Of a DNA stretch of 64,000 bases, positions 15,838 through 26,232 are shown in pieces. Each line of letters opens with the position of its first letter. Position 1 is the stretch's first letter. The position numbers were made by a program, and so were the translations under genes. Source of the DNA: Pyramidobacter sp. YE332 (GTDB lineage: Bacteria > Synergistota > Synergistia > Synergistales > Dethiosulfovibrionaceae); contig NZ_CP133038.1 of the NCBI RefSeq assembly GCF_033060595.1, forward strand, positions 1,798,001 to 1,862,000. Reading direction: 5' to 3'. A model generated the notes under the pieces. The model was not told the origin of the DNA. It made no database searches and saw nothing but the letters and a program-made list of their open reading frames with translations.

Positions 15838-16788
15838 CTACAGGAAAGCGTCAAGACGCCCGCATCGGCCGTCCGGAGCCGCATAACAGACCTCGCAGTG
15901 CAGCAGAAATCCCGTTCGCTCCAGGACTTTCCGCCGGACGTGTCTGATCAGCGCGAAAACATCCGCCGAGGACGCCCGTCCGCGGTTGACGATAAAGTTG
16001 GCATGGCGCACGCTGAGCTCCGCGTCGCCGATACGAGCGCCTTTCAGCCCCGTCTGCTCGATCACCATGCCCGGCGGCCCGTACGCTTCGTAAAGCCGGG
16101 GCTCGTTGCTGAACACCGAACCGCAGTTGGGCAGGTCCAATGGGAACTTTTCCCGGCGTTCCCTCAGAATGTCCAGCATCTTTCGGCGCACTTCACCGGG
16201 CGTGCTTTGTTGAAGTTCCAATTCCACGCCGAGAACGATGCTCTTCTTTTCCTGAAAGACCGAATGACGGTAGGAGAAATCACACTCCGCAGCAGAGACG
16301 GCGGCGATATTCCCCTGCCCGTCCAAAATGTCCACGCGGACCACGGCGTCTCCGATGCTCTGCCTCAGGCTGCCGCCGTTCATATAAAGCAGTCCGCCGA
16401 GATTGCCAGGGATGCCCACGATATGTTCGAGTCCCGTCAGGCCACGCCCGGCGCATGCCCGCGCCAGCATCGGCGCCCAGATCCCGGCTTCCGCCCTGAC
16501 CCTCGAGCCGGAAAAGCGGCAACGGCTCATCCTGCTGCCCAACTTTATGATGACGCCGCGGTAACCGGCGTCGTCGAAAAGCATGTTGGAACCGTGACCG
16601 ATGACAAGAAACGGAACGTTTGCTTCTCTGGCGATGCGCTGCGCCGCCGCAGCCTCCTCCGCGCTGCGCGGTTCGATCACATAATCCGCGGGGCCGCCGA
16701 TCTTCCAGTGGCACAGGTTCCGCAGCGGCACTCCGTTTCTCCAGATCAATCCCGAGTCAGTCAGGGTTTCGGCGAGTGTGTTGGCCAT
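15838..16788 (-). CDS. murB: UDP-N-acetylenolpyruvoylglucosamine reductase
   Basis: This FAD enzyme makes UDP-MurNAc for peptidoglycan using NADPH, in the cytosol. The 316 residues carry the FAD-binding VIGHGSNMLFDD (near residue 63) and EHIVGIPGNLGG, the active-site serine motif NCGSVFSNE, and the C-terminal HANFIVNRG. This is the type II short form. The start at 16788 overlaps the end of the upstream radical SAM gene by 32 bases, suggesting one transcript with it. Confidence 0.95.
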   Translation of the reverse strand: MANTLAETLTDSGLIWRNGVPLRNLCHWKIGGPADYVIEPRSAEEAAAAQRIAREANVPFLVIGHGSNMLFDDAGYRGVIIKLGSRMSRCRFSGSRVRAEAGIWAPMLARACAGRGLTGLEHIVGIPGNLGGLLYMNGGSLRQSIGDAVVRVDILDGQGNIAAVSAAECDFSYRHSVFQEKKSIVLGVELELQQSTPGEVRRKMLDILRERREKFPLDLPNCGSVFSNEPRLYEAYGPPGMVIEQTGLKGARIGDAELSVRHANFIVNRGRASSADVFALIRHVRRKVLERTGFLLHCEVCYAAPDGRCGRLDAFL

Positions 16789-18658
16789 ATTTCCTCTTTT
16801 CTCCTCCCGAAGCGAATGACGTGCTTAATTTTTTTCGTTTCACAGAAAATTCCTGCCGGTTCCTTTTCGGCGGGCGGATCAGGCAGCGCTCGTCCCAGCC
16901 GATCAGGTCGTCGCGGCCGGCTTTGTGCAGAGCTTCCGCCACAAGGTCGCGATTTTCGGGCTTTCGATACTGAAGCAGCGCGCGCTGCAGGGCTTTTTCG
17001 TGGCCGCCGCGGGGAACGTACAGCTTTTCGCCCGTCGTCGGGTCGAGCCCCGTATAGAACATGCAGGTCGAGAGGCTGCCCGGCGTCGGGATAAAATCCT
17101 GCACCTGCTCCGGCGTAAAATGCTGGTCGCGCAGGAACTCCGCCAGTTCGACCGCGTCCTTCAGCGTACATCCCGGGTGGCTGGAAATCAGATACGGCAA
17201 GACGTACTGTTCTTTTCCCGCGCGCCGCGTCGCCTCTTCGAAGAGCTTTTTAAAGCGCACGTACTCTTCGATGGGCGGCTTGCCCATCAAACGCAGCACG
17301 CGCAGGCTGGCATGCTCCGGCGCCACGCGCAACTGCCCGGAGACGTGATGGCGGCACAGCGCCTCGATAAACTTTTTCCCCTCGGGATCGGCGAGGATAT
17401 AATCATACCGCAGTCCCGAACGGAGAAAAACTTTTTTCACGCCGGGAACGGCTCTCAGTTTTTCGAGCAGCCGGATGAATTCGCGATGAGTCGCGTGCAG
17501 ATGCGGGCACGGCTTCGGCGAAAGGCACTGCCGGTGGCGGCAGCAGCCGCGGCGCAGCTGAGCCTCGCAGGCGGGCGCGCGGAAGTTCCCCGTCGGGCCG
17601 CCGACGTCGTGAATGTAGCCTTTGAATTTCGGGTGGCGCGTCATCTCGCGGGCTTCCCGCAGGATCGAAGCTTCGCTCCGCGCCTGAACGATGCGCCCCT
17701 GGTGGGCGTGGATCGCGCAGAAAGCGCAGCTGCCGAAGCATCCGCGCGTGCTGTTGATGCTGAAGCGCACCTCTTCAATGGCGGGGATGCCGCCGCGGGC
17801 GTCGTACATGGGATGGGCTTCGCGGGTAAACGGCAGCTCGTTGACCAGATCGAACTCTGCCGTCGTCAGCGGGCGCATGGGCTTGTTCTGCACCATGTAG
17901 CGGTCGCCGACTTTTTGCGCCACCGCCGTGCCGCAGATGGGATCCTGCTCCAGGCTTTGCAGGCGGAACGCTTCGGCATAAGTCGTCTTGTCGGCCGCGA
18001 CCGCCTCGTAGGACGGGATTTCCACGCAGCCCTCCGGTTTGGACCTTTTCATCACGCAGGTGCCCGGCACCGAGTCGATTTCACGCGCCGGCACGCCCGC
18101 CTCGAGCCGGGCGGCGATTTCTTTCAGCTGAAGTTCGCCCATACCGTAAATCAGAAGATCCGCTTTGCAGTCGGCAAGCATCGGCCGACGCACCTTGTCC
18201 GACCAGTAGTCGTAATGGCTGAAACGGCGCATGCTGGCCTCGATGCCGCCGACGATCAACGGCTTCGTCCCCCAGATCTCGCGGACGCGGTTGCAGTAGA
18301 CGATCGTGGCCCGGTCGGGCCGATGTCCGGCTTCGCCGTTGGGCGAATAGGCGTCGCGCCCCCGCTTGTTGCGCGAGGCGGTCAGCTTGTTCAGCATGGA
18401 ATCGAGGTTGCCCGCCGAGACGAAGACGGCCAGCCGCGGCTCCCCCATCGCTTCGAAATCGCGGCGGCTGCGCCAGTCGGGCTGGGCGATCACGCCGATG
18501 CGATAGCCCAGGTACTCCATCCAGCGGGCGATCAGTCCGTTGGCAAACGTCGGGTGGTCCACGTAAGCGTCGCCGGTGACAAACAAGAAGTCCAATTGTT
18601 CCCAGCCGCGGCGCTCCATGTCGTGCCGGCAGACCGGCAAAAAATCGTTCATTCCCAT
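16757..18658 (-). CDS. YgiQ-family radical SAM protein
   Basis: This is a large radical SAM protein of the YgiQ family (UPF0313), 633 residues. The radical SAM cluster motif is TRGCFGSCAFCAIH (CxxxCxxC) near residue 315. The N-terminal cobalamin-like segment (WMEYLGYRIGVIAQPDW) and the long C-terminal part with IPTPGSLSTCMFYTG are typical. The Cys-rich insert RRGCCRHRQCLSPKPC probably adds metal ligands. The reaction is not established. The gene starts 7 bases after hemW and is probably cotranscribed with lepA-hemW-murB. Confidence 0.85.
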   Translation of the reverse strand: MGMNDFLPVCRHDMERRGWEQLDFLFVTGDAYVDHPTFANGLIARWMEYLGYRIGVIAQPDWRSRRDFEAMGEPRLAVFVSAGNLDSMLNKLTASRNKRGRDAYSPNGEAGHRPDRATIVYCNRVREIWGTKPLIVGGIEASMRRFSHYDYWSDKVRRPMLADCKADLLIYGMGELQLKEIAARLEAGVPAREIDSVPGTCVMKRSKPEGCVEIPSYEAVAADKTTYAEAFRLQSLEQDPICGTAVAQKVGDRYMVQNKPMRPLTTAEFDLVNELPFTREAHPMYDARGGIPAIEEVRFSINSTRGCFGSCAFCAIHAHQGRIVQARSEASILREAREMTRHPKFKGYIHDVGGPTGNFRAPACEAQLRRGCCRHRQCLSPKPCPHLHATHREFIRLLEKLRAVPGVKKVFLRSGLRYDYILADPEGKKFIEALCRHHVSGQLRVAPEHASLRVLRLMGKPPIEEYVRFKKLFEEATRRAGKEQYVLPYLISSHPGCTLKDAVELAEFLRDQHFTPEQVQDFIPTPGSLSTCMFYTGLDPTTGEKLYVPRGGHEKALQRALLQYRKPENRDLVAEALHKAGRDDLIGWDERCLIRPPKRNRQEFSVKRKKLSTSFASGGEKRKYGQHTRRNPD

Positions 18659-18665
18659 GGTCTCT

Positions 18666-19805
18666 TTACCGTTCCAAATCCATCAGTTCCGCCCAGATCG
18701 AATTGCCGACGCGCATTCCCTGCGGCGAAAGAGCCACTCGGCCTTCGCCCCATAAAAAATCCGGCTCCGGCAAGGAATGCAGGCGCTCCGTTATCGCGTC
18801 GAGCCACCTTTTGCCATAGCGCGCGGCAAACTCCTCGAAATGGATGCCTTCGCTCGTGCGCAGCGCCAGTACCGCCGCCTCCGAGGCCTCTTCGGCGCCG
18901 GACAGTTCCTCGCGAAATTCCACGGGGCTTTGGCCGTCCTCGATCCGCTCCGCCCAGAGCTCCAAGCTGCGGCAGTTGGCGAAGCGGACGCCGTCCAGGA
19001 AGCCCCAGGCGGCGGGCCCGGCGGCATATACGTCGCTGCGCTTCCAATAGGCTTGATTGTGCCGGCTTTCAAATCCCGGGACCGCAAAACTGGCGATCTC
19101 GTATTGTTTCAATCCTTGGCGCGGCAGATAATACTGCGCCCAACGGTACATCGGATAACCGTCGGGAAGCGCCGACGGCCGACGGCGCCCCCAGAAACTG
19201 CCGTCTTCGATCATGAGCTGGTAGACGGACAGGTGCGTCACGCCTTCGGCGACGAGTTTCGACATGTTTTCGTGCCAGCGCCTCAGCGTCTGGCGCGGCA
19301 GGCCGAAGATCAGATCGGCGCTGACGCGAAAACCTTTTTTCATGCAGAGTTCGAGAATCCTCAGCGCCTGCGCGCTGTCGTGCGGTCGGGCCAGCATCTT
19401 CAGTTCCCGATCGTCGAGGGACTGCACGCCCACGCTGACGCGAGTGACGCCAAAATCTTTCCAGAGCGCCAGTTTTTCCTCGTCGACGCTCTCGGGATTG
19501 GCTTCGACCGTGAACTCGCAGGCGAGCTCCCGCGGCATCGTGCCCAGCGCGCCGAGCAGTCCGCGCCAAAGAGACGACGGCAGATACGACGGCGTGCCGC
19601 CGCCGACGTAGACCGTTGAAAAACGTTCTCCTTCCGACACCCCGCGACGTATCGTTCCCAGTTCCGCGGCGACGCACGCCAGCCACCGTTCCATCTGCCC
19701 GCTTCGCGGCGCAAAGCTGTAAAACGCGCAGTACGGGCACTTGGAACGGCAGAAAGGCACGTGGACGTAAAGCGAAAGGCGGCGTTTATCTGCCATCCTC
19801 TTCAT
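18666..19805 (-). CDS. hemW: HemW-type radical SAM protein (coproporphyrinogen III oxidase-like)
   Basis: This 379-residue protein of the HemN/HemW family has the cluster motif [13 protein letters not shown] (CxxxCxxC, about residues 18-30) followed by [11 protein letters not shown] and the SAM-binding RVSVGVQSL. It lacks the N-terminal HemN extension, so the heme chaperone HemW is more likely than an oxidase. The start is uncertain: 19805 is the longest, and an ATG at 19796 is also possible. Both overlap the lepA end, a common lepA-hemW arrangement. Confidence 0.88.
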   Translation of the reverse strand: MKRMADKRRLSLYVHVPFCRSKCPYCAFYSFAPRSGQMERWLACVAAELGTIRRGVSEGERFSTVYVGGGTPSYLPSSLWRGLLGALGTMPRELACEFTVEANPESVDEEKLALWKDFGVTRVSVGVQSLDDRELKMLARPHDSAQALRILELCMKKGFRVSADLIFGLPRQTLRRWHENMSKLVAEGVTHLSVYQLMIEDGSFWGRRRPSALPDGYPMYRWAQYYLPRQGLKQYEIASFAVPGFESRHNQAYWKRSDVYAAGPAAWGFLDGVRFANCRSLELWAERIEDGQSPVEFREELSGAEEASEAAVLALRTSEGIHFEEFAARYGKRWLDAITERLHSLPEPDFLWGEGRVALSPQGMRVGNSIWAELMDLER

Positions 19806-21606
19806 CGTTCACGTCGAGGAACGAAAGGAACGCTTCCGGCGGGATGGAAACTTTGCCGATCTGCTTCAGGCGTTCCTTGCCCTTCTTCTGCTTTTCGAGC
19901 AGCTTGTTCTTGCGCGAGATGTCGCCGCCGTAGCACTTGGCGAGCACATCCTTGCGCAGCGCGCGCACGTTGGTGCGCACGATCACCTTTTTGCCGATCG
20001 AAGCCTGGATCGGCACCTCGAACAGCTGGTTGGGGATCAGCGTTTTCAGCTTCATGGCCGAAGCGTGGCCGCGGTGATAGGCGTCGTCGACGTGGCAGAT
20101 GAACGAGAACGCGTCGATCGGCTCCTGATTGATGAGCATGTCCACCTTGACCAGATTCGAGGCCCGGAAGCCGATGTGCTCGTAATCGAGAGACGCATAG
20201 CCGCGCGTCAGCGACTGCAGCTTGTCGTAGAATTCCACGATGAACTCGGCCAGCGGCAGATCATAGACCAGCCGCGCCCGCTCGGGCGTGATGTAGTCGA
20301 GGTTGATATAGACGCCGCGTTTGTCCTGGCAGAGCTGCATGACCTTGCCCACGTAGTCCTTGGGCGTGTAGACCGTCAGGCGGATCATCGGCTCCAGGAC
20401 TTCCTGGATCTCTCCTTCCGGAGGAAAATCGCTGGGACGGTGCGCTTCGACGACTTCGCCGTCTTTTTTGACGACGCGGTACACCACGTTGGGCGCCGTG
20501 GCGACGAGACGGACGTCGAACTCGCGTTCGAGCCGCTCGCGCGAGATGTCCATATGCAGCAGCCCCAAAAAGCCGCAGCGGAATCCGAAGCCGAGAGCCG
20601 TCGAAGTCTCGGGATCGTAAGTCAGCGAGGCGTCGTTCAGCTTCAGTTTCTCCAAAGCGTCGCGCAGCTGCGGGAAGTCGTCGCGCTCGACCGGATAAAA
20701 GCCGCAATAGACCACCGATTTCACCGCCTGGTAACCGGGCAGCGCCTTTTCCGCCGGCCGGGCGACGCTCGTCACGGTATCGCCGACGCGCGCTTCGTCA
20801 AGCGTCTTGATGCTCGCCGTAAAGTATCCGACTTCCCCCACCCCGAGCGCGTCGACCGGCGTCCAGCCCGGTGAAAAGACGCCCACCTCTTCGACCGCAT
20901 AGGAAGCCCCCGTCGCCATCATCTTCACCGTGTCGCCGGGGCGCATGGCGCCGTTCATGATGCGGACGTAGCAGACGATGCCCCGGTAGTTGTCGTAAAC
21001 GGCGTCGAAGATCAGCGCCTGCAGCGGGGCGCCCTCGCTCCCCCGCGGCGCGGGAACGCGAGCGACGACCTGCTCCAAAATGTCCCGGATGCCGGTGCCT
21101 TCCTTGGCGCTGCAGCACACGGCCTCCGAAGCGTCGATGCCGATCACGTCCTCGATCTCGCGGCGGATTTCCTCCGGGCGCGCCGAGGGCAGATCGATTT
21201 TGTTCAGAACCGGGAGCACCGTCAGATCGTGATCGACCGCCTTGTAAGCGTTCGCCAGCGTCTGCGCCTGCACCCCCTGCGTGGAATCCACGACGAGCAG
21301 CGCGCCCTCGCAGGCCGCCAGAGAGCGCGACACTTCGTAGCCGAAATCGACGTGCCCCGGCGTGTCGATCAGGTTCAGCACGTACGCCTGCCCGTCGGCG
21401 GCACGATACTCCATGCGCACGGGGACGGATTTGATGGTGATGCCCCGCTCCCGTTCGATCGCCATGTTGTCGAGGATCTGCTCCTTCATGTTTCTTTTGG
21501 CGATCGTTCCCGTCGATTCCAGCAGCCGGTCGGCAATCGTAGACTTGCCGTGGTCGATATGAGCGATAATTGAAAAGTTGCGTATTTTTCGAGGATCGGC
21601 TGTCAC
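19786..21606 (-). CDS. lepA: elongation factor 4 (LepA)
   Basis: This ribosome-associated GTPase back-translocates or remodels stalled ribosomes. G1 is AHIDHGKST (about residues 15-23), switch II is DTPGHVDF, and G4 is NKID. The LepA-specific C-terminal domain ([20 protein letters not shown]) is complete. I chose the GTG at 21606 (reading [12 protein letters not shown]) because AAGGAAGG lies nine bases upstream; this gives 606 residues, close to the usual 600. The upstream extension in the ORF is not supported. Confidence 0.95.
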   Translation of the reverse strand: MTADPRKIRNFSIIAHIDHGKSTIADRLLESTGTIAKRNMKEQILDNMAIERERGITIKSVPVRMEYRAADGQAYVLNLIDTPGHVDFGYEVSRSLAACEGALLVVDSTQGVQAQTLANAYKAVDHDLTVLPVLNKIDLPSARPEEIRREIEDVIGIDASEAVCCSAKEGTGIRDILEQVVARVPAPRGSEGAPLQALIFDAVYDNYRGIVCYVRIMNGAMRPGDTVKMMATGASYAVEEVGVFSPGWTPVDALGVGEVGYFTASIKTLDEARVGDTVTSVARPAEKALPGYQAVKSVVYCGFYPVERDDFPQLRDALEKLKLNDASLTYDPETSTALGFGFRCGFLGLLHMDISRERLEREFDVRLVATAPNVVYRVVKKDGEVVEAHRPSDFPPEGEIQEVLEPMIRLTVYTPKDYVGKVMQLCQDKRGVYINLDYITPERARLVYDLPLAEFIVEFYDKLQSLTRGYASLDYEHIGFRASNLVKVDMLINQEPIDAFSFICHVDDAYHRGHASAMKLKTLIPNQLFEVPIQASIGKKVIVRTNVRALRKDVLAKCYGGDISRKNKLLEKQKKGKERLKQIGKVSIPPEAFLSFLDVNDEEDGR

Positions 21607-21882
21607 AAAAATCGTCCTTCCTTCGTGCGTGATACAAAAATTGCGATTTCTGATCTGCAAGCTAGTATACACGATTTTCCGGCCGGCACAAAGTCTTTTT
21701 GATTCGACGCTTTCGAGTGCCGATCCATCTCGAAAAAGTTAAAAACTTTCGCGAAAGAGCCCTTTCTCTGTTATTATTTGTGGAAGAGGTTTCAAGGCTC
21801 GCGCAACGACTCGTTTTATCGTTATGAACGGCCTCGAACAAAAAACGGGGTCTCTTTCGGCAAAAATCATGCGCTCTATTTA
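21607..21882. other. divergent promoter region between lepA and the pur operon
   Basis: No gene is visible here. The region holds the lepA upstream sequence, a CTTTCGCGAAAG palindrome near 21750 and the candidate PurR sites at 21830-21870. Confidence 0.5.
21830..21870 (+). promoter_or_regulatory. candidate PurBox pair (PurR operator)
   Basis: TCGAACAAA (CGAAC at 21835-21839) and an inverted TTTCGGCAAAAAT (TTCGG at 21856-21860) are 16 bases apart and end just upstream of the -35 box at 21883. Bacillus PurR binds two inverted PurBoxes (core CCGAAC) separated by 16-17 bases. The match is partial (TCGAAC for CCGAAC), so this is an inference supported by geometry and by the presence of purR. Confidence 0.45.
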
Positions 21883-21911
21883 TTGACTTTTATTTCATGA
21901 TGAAGAATAAT
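21883..21911 (+). promoter_or_regulatory. promoter of the pur operon
   Basis: TTGACT (21883-21888), a 17-base spacer and AATAAT (21906-21911) form a strong sigma-70-like promoter, 95 bases before purS. Confidence 0.75.
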
Positions 21912-21928
21912 GTCAGTGCGATTTTGCG

Positions 21929-21988
21929 TTCAGGTCCGTGGATATTTTTTGAACCTGAAGGAGAAAATTATTTGGAATGCAATTTCCA
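21929..21988 (+). promoter_or_regulatory. pur operon leader with two small hairpins
   Basis: TTCAGGT/ACCTGAA (21929-21935 with 21953-21959) and TGGAA/TTCCA (21973-21988) lie between the promoter and purS. No T-tract terminator follows them and no purine riboswitch core is recognisable. Any regulatory role is speculative. Confidence 0.3.
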
Positions 21989-22005
21989 GAAAGAGGTATG
22001 AACTG

Positions 22006-22263
22006 ATGACTTACGGAATCCGTCTGCTTGTTTTTCTCAAGGAAGGCGTGCTCGACACTCAGGGCAAAACGGTCGCGGCGTCTCTCAAGGGCATGGGATA
22101 CGGCTGCCTGAAAAATCTGCGCGTCGGCAAGTACATCCATCTCGACGTCGACGCCGCCTCCGAGGCCGAAGCCGTCGCGCAGGTTGAGAAGATGTGCGAC
22201 GATCTGCTTGTCAACGATATTATCGAAGAGTTCACGATCGAACCAGAGGCGGCCCGCGCATGA
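22006..22263 (+). CDS. purS: phosphoribosylformylglycinamidine synthase subunit PurS
   Basis: This 85-residue protein bridges PurQ and PurL in the three-part FGAM synthase (fourth step of purine synthesis). The sequence YGIRLLVFLKEGVLDTQGKT and the C-terminal ETF-like NDIIEEFTIE fit the family. The ATG at 22006 has AAAGAGG upstream. It overlaps purQ by ATGA, so the subunits are translationally coupled. Confidence 0.93.
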   Translation: MTYGIRLLVFLKEGVLDTQGKTVAASLKGMGYGCLKNLRVGKYIHLDVDAASEAEAVAQVEKMCDDLLVNDIIEEFTIEPEAARA

Positions 22264-22967
22264 AGACTGCCGTTGTCGTTTTCCCCGGCAGCAACTGCGA
22301 CCAGGACGCCGTAAAAGCGGCGGCCTCGGTCGCCGGCGCGACGGCCGTCACGGTCTGGCACAAGGAGACGTCTCTGCCGGACCGCACCGACCTGGTCATC
22401 CTCCCCGGAGGCTTCTCGTACGGCGACTATCTGCGCTGCGGCGCCATGGCCGCGAACTCGGCGATCATGAATGCGGTCAAGGGACACGCCGCCAAAGGCG
22501 GGCTTGTTCTCGGCATCTGCAACGGCTTTCAGGTGCTGACGGAAAGCCGTCTGCTCCCCGGCGCGCTTTTGGCCAACGACTGCATGCATTTCGTCTGCAA
22601 GCCCATAACTGTCCGCGTCGAGCGCGACGATCTGCCCTTCACGCTTCGATACAAGAAAAACGAGGTCCTCACGATCCCGATCGCCCACAACGAGGGACGC
22701 TATTACATCGACGCCGAAGGCCTGAAACGCCTGGAAGGCGAAGGACGGGTCGCCTTCCGCTACTGCGACGCGCGGGGCAATATCACCCCGGAAAGCAATC
22801 CCAACGGCGCGCTGAACAACATCGCCGGCATCGTCAACGATCGCGGCAACGTGCTGGGGCTGATGCCGCATCCCGAACGCTACAGCGATCCGCTGCTGGG
22901 CGGAAACGACGGCGCCGGATTCTGGACTTCCGTAAAAAGCTGGCTTGAAGGAGGCCTTCGCCGATGA
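22260..22967 (+). CDS. purQ: phosphoribosylformylglycinamidine synthase, glutamine amidotransferase subunit
   Basis: This class I glutaminase subunit, 235 residues, supplies ammonia to PurL. It starts with [14 protein letters not shown]. The nucleophile Cys is in [10 protein letters not shown], and the His/Glu pair is in MPHPERYSD near the C terminus. It overlaps purS upstream and purL downstream by four bases each. Confidence 0.96.
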   Translation: MKTAVVVFPGSNCDQDAVKAAASVAGATAVTVWHKETSLPDRTDLVILPGGFSYGDYLRCGAMAANSAIMNAVKGHAAKGGLVLGICNGFQVLTESRLLPGALLANDCMHFVCKPITVRVERDDLPFTLRYKKNEVLTIPIAHNEGRYYIDAEGLKRLEGEGRVAFRYCDARGNITPESNPNGALNNIAGIVNDRGNVLGLMPHPERYSDPLLGGNDGAGFWTSVKSWLEGGLRR

Positions 22968-25087
22968 ATTACAAAGAAGCAGGACTCCGCGAGTCCGAAT
23001 ATCTTTCTTTAAAGAAAACGCTGGGGCGCGAGCCCAACGAACTCGAACTGCGCATCATGGGCGTGATGTGGTCGGAGCACTGCAGCTACAAATCCACGCG
23101 CCCGCTGCTCAAGAAACTGCCCAAGGAAGGGCAGTACGTCGTCCTCGGTCCGGGGGAAAACGCCGGCATCATCGACGGCGGCGCAGGAATCGGCATCGCC
23201 TTCAAGGTCGAGAGCCACAACCATCCCTCGGCGGTCGCACCCTATCAGGGCGCGGCAACCGGCGTGGGCGGCATCATCCGCGACATCATCGCTCTGGGCG
23301 CTCGGCCGGTCGCCTCGCTTGACGGATTGTTCTTCGGCTCCGAGCAGTCGCCGGTCCACGACGGCGTCGTCAAGGGCGTCGGCGGCTACGGCAACTGCAT
23401 CGGCGTGCCCACCATCGGCGGCAAGACCTGTTACGATCCCACCTACGAGGGCAATCCGCTCGTCAACGCCATGAACATCGGCACGGTCCGTCTCGACAAG
23501 ATCGTCAGCTCACAGACGGCCAGACCCGGCCAGGCGGTCGTCATCCTCGGCTCCAAAACGGGACGCGACGGCATCGCCGGCGCGGCGTTCGCCTCCGCGG
23601 AACTGAAGGACAACACCAAGGAAAGCCGTCCGTCGATTCAGATCGGCGATCCGTTCGTCGAAAAGCTGCTCACCGAAGCGTGCCTGGAGATGCGCGACGC
23701 CGGATTGTTCGTGTCGATGCAGGACATGGGCGCGGCCGGGATCCTTTCTTCCTCGTCGGAAGTGGCCGCCAAGAGCGGCGTCGGCATGACGATCGACTTC
23801 GACAAGGTGCCGCTGCGGGCGGAAGGCATGGAGCCGTGGGAAATCGCCCTGTCGGAGTCCCAGGAGCGCATGCTGCTGATCGTCGAAGACGCGAAGATGC
23901 CCGAAATTTACGCGATCGCCGAGAAGTGGGGGCTCGACGCCACGGAGATCGGCCGCACCGAAGAGGGCGACCATTACCGCATTTACTGGAAGGGCGCGCT
24001 GGCCGCCGACATTCCCGCGACGACGATCGGCAGCGACTGCCCCACCATCGACTGGCCGCAGCAGCGCCCCGATCTCGAAGCCCGTTGGAACGAGGATCTG
24101 AAATTCGACGCGCCCTGCCCGGGACAGGCCCTTGTCGATCTGTTGGGAGATTCCAATCTGCACTGCAAGGAAGACATTTACGTCCAGTACGACTCGATGG
24201 TGCAGACGAACACCGTCGTCGGCCCGGGATCGCCGGTCAGCGTCTTCCGCGTCGCCGACTCGGGACGGCTGTGCGCCGTCAGCATGGAAGCCGATCCCTG
24301 GGGCTGCGAGCTCGATCCGGAGCGGGCGACCGCCAATCTGGTGGCCCGTTCCTGCCGCGCGCTGGCCGTCGCCGGCGCCGTTCCCGGCGGTTTGACCAAC
24401 TGCCTCAACTTCCCGTCGCCGGAAAACCCGCAGCATTTCTGGGTGCTCTCGCACAGCGTCGAGGGCATGGCTTCCGCCTGCCGCGAGCTCGACTGTCCCG
24501 TCGTCTCCGGCAACGTCAGCCTCTATAACGAAACGTCCGCCACGGCGATCCTGCCGACGCCGCTGCTCGGCGTGGTCGGCATCGTCGAAGCGCCGGCGGT
24601 GATGAAATGCGGCCAGTGGAGGGAAGGCGACGTGCTCTTCCTGGCCGGCTGGAACGAAGGCACTTTGGCGGCGAGCGTCTATCAACGCCATTACGCGCGC
24701 GACTTCGCCGGCCGTCCCGTTCCCTTCGTGCCCGAGCGCGAGCGGGCCTTCAACGCCGCGGCGCTGGCCACGGCGAAAGCCCAGGCGGCAGACAGCGCCC
24801 GCCCGATCATCGGCGGCGGACTGCTCGTCGTCGTCGCCAAAGAGGCGATCGAGAGCGGCGTCGGCGTTGATCTGAAAGAGAAGGATTACAGCGCCGCCGA
24901 TCTTTTCGGAGAAGGAGCGACCGCGGCGATCTACGCCGTGCCGACCGCGAAGGTCGAAGAATTCCGCCGCTGCTGGAAGGACGTGCCTCTCGAGGAGATC
25001 GGCGTTGTCGGCGGTCCATGCCTCGCCGTCGGCGGGAAATGCCTTCGCAGCGTCGAGGAGCTGAACAAGGCGTTCAGAAATCTTTAA
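22964..25087 (+). CDS. purL: phosphoribosylformylglycinamidine synthase, catalytic subunit (small PurL)
   Basis: This 707-residue ATP-dependent subunit converts FGAR to FGAM with PurS and PurQ. The N-terminal MWSEHCSYKSTRP is a family signature. The ATP/metal region is VESHNHPSAVAPYQGAATG, and two AIRS-type domains follow (second half from about residue 400). The length matches small PurL. A 149-base gap to purM follows. Confidence 0.96.
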   Translation: MNYKEAGLRESEYLSLKKTLGREPNELELRIMGVMWSEHCSYKSTRPLLKKLPKEGQYVVLGPGENAGIIDGGAGIGIAFKVESHNHPSAVAPYQGAATGVGGIIRDIIALGARPVASLDGLFFGSEQSPVHDGVVKGVGGYGNCIGVPTIGGKTCYDPTYEGNPLVNAMNIGTVRLDKIVSSQTARPGQAVVILGSKTGRDGIAGAAFASAELKDNTKESRPSIQIGDPFVEKLLTEACLEMRDAGLFVSMQDMGAAGILSSSSEVAAKSGVGMTIDFDKVPLRAEGMEPWEIALSESQERMLLIVEDAKMPEIYAIAEKWGLDATEIGRTEEGDHYRIYWKGALAADIPATTIGSDCPTIDWPQQRPDLEARWNEDLKFDAPCPGQALVDLLGDSNLHCKEDIYVQYDSMVQTNTVVGPGSPVSVFRVADSGRLCAVSMEADPWGCELDPERATANLVARSCRALAVAGAVPGGLTNCLNFPSPENPQHFWVLSHSVEGMASACRELDCPVVSGNVSLYNETSATAILPTPLLGVVGIVEAPAVMKCGQWREGDVLFLAGWNEGTLAASVYQRHYARDFAGRPVPFVPERERAFNAAALATAKAQAADSARPIIGGGLLVVVAKEAIESGVGVDLKEKDYSAADLFGEGATAAIYAVPTAKVEEFRRCWKDVPLEEIGVVGGPCLAVGGKCLRSVEELNKAFRNL

Positions 25088-25236
25088 AATTCAAGTGCAA
25101 GCCGCGTCCTTTCATCGGCAGCGGCTCGTGTGACCACGGCGTTTTTTCGCGCCGCGCCGAAGTTTGGGCTGACGGACGCGGCTGAACCGTCTGCAATCGA
25201 AATATCTGGCTTTGACTAATTGGAGGACAGAAGATC

Positions 25237-26232
25237 ATGGGCAATCTGACGTACGAAAAGGCCGGCGTCGACATCAAGGGCGGCGACCATTGGGTTGAAA
25301 CGATCAAGGGCATTATGAAACGCCGCAAATCCGACCCGCGGGTGGTCGGCGGCATCGGCGGATTCAGCGGGCTGATGCGCCTCGACGGGGACCGGCTGAT
25401 CGCCGGCTGCTGCGACGGCGTGGGGACAAAAGTCGAGATCGCCCGCGCCTCGGGGATCTACGACGGCCTCGGACAGGACCTCGTGGCCATGAACGTCAAC
25501 GATCTAGTCACCGGCGGCGCCGTGCCGCTCTTCTTTCTCGATTACATCGCCTGCGGCGCGCTGAACGAAAAGATGATGTCCGCCGTGGTCACGTCGGTCG
25601 TCGAGGCCTGCGAATATTGCGGCTGCGTGCTGCTCGGCGGCGAGACGGCGGAGATGCCCGGCGTTTACGGCAGGGAAAGTTTCGATCTGGCCGGCTTCGC
25701 CGTCGGCACGCTCAGAGAATCGGAGATCATCGACGGCTCCAAGGTCAAAGAGGGGGACGTCATCATCGGCCTGCACAGTTCCGGCATCCACAGCAACGGC
25801 TACACGCTGGTCCGTTCGGCGCTGGCGGAGGAGATCGCCCACGGTCTGGACAAAGAAGGCCCCGTCGCGGGCGAAACGCTGGGACAGACGCTGATGAAGC
25901 CGACGCGCCTCTATGTTCCCCAGGCCATCGCGGCGACGAAGACGGGCAAGGTCAGGGCCATGGCGCACATCACCGGCAGCGGTCTCGAAGACAACATCAA
26001 CCGCGTCGTTCCCTCTCCCTGCGTCTGCAAGCTGAGCTACGACTGGCCGCGCCCGGCCGTTTTCGATCTGATCGCCTCCAAGGGCGTTTCCGAAGAGGAG
26101 ATGCGCCGTGTCTTCAACCTCGGCATCGGCTACGTCTTCATCGTCTCGCCCGAAGACGAGGCCGAGGTCGCCGCGGTCCTCGAATCGCTCGGCGAAAAAC
26201 CGCGCCGCGTCGGGCGCGTCGTCAGAGCATGA
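25237..26232 (+). CDS. purM: phosphoribosylformylglycinamidine cyclo-ligase (AIR synthetase)
   Basis: PurM closes the imidazole ring of AIR from FGAM with ATP. The 331 residues show LTYEKAGVDIKGGDHWVE, DGVGTKVEIARASG (ATP/phosphate loop), and GLEDNINRVVP. The RBS GGAGG is nine bases upstream of the ATG. The gene overlaps purN by ATGA. Confidence 0.96.
   Translation: MGNLTYEKAGVDIKGGDHWVETIKGIMKRRKSDPRVVGGIGGFSGLMRLDGDRLIAGCCDGVGTKVEIARASGIYDGLGQDLVAMNVNDLVTGGAVPLFFLDYIACGALNEKMMSAVVTSVVEACEYCGCVLLGGETAEMPGVYGRESFDLAGFAVGTLRESEIIDGSKVKEGDVIIGLHSSGIHSNGYTLVRSALAEEIAHGLDKEGPVAGETLGQTLMKPTRLYVPQAIAATKTGKVRAMAHITGSGLEDNINRVVPSPCVCKLSYDWPRPAVFDLIASKGVSEEEMRRVFNLGIGYVFIVSPEDEAEVAAVLESLGEKPRRVGRVVRA

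Noticed and set aside
16925-19216. 763-residue plus-strand open frame over the radical SAM genes
   Set aside because: It is antisense to two genes with intact CxxxCxxC motifs; its composition is Arg/Ala-rich noise.
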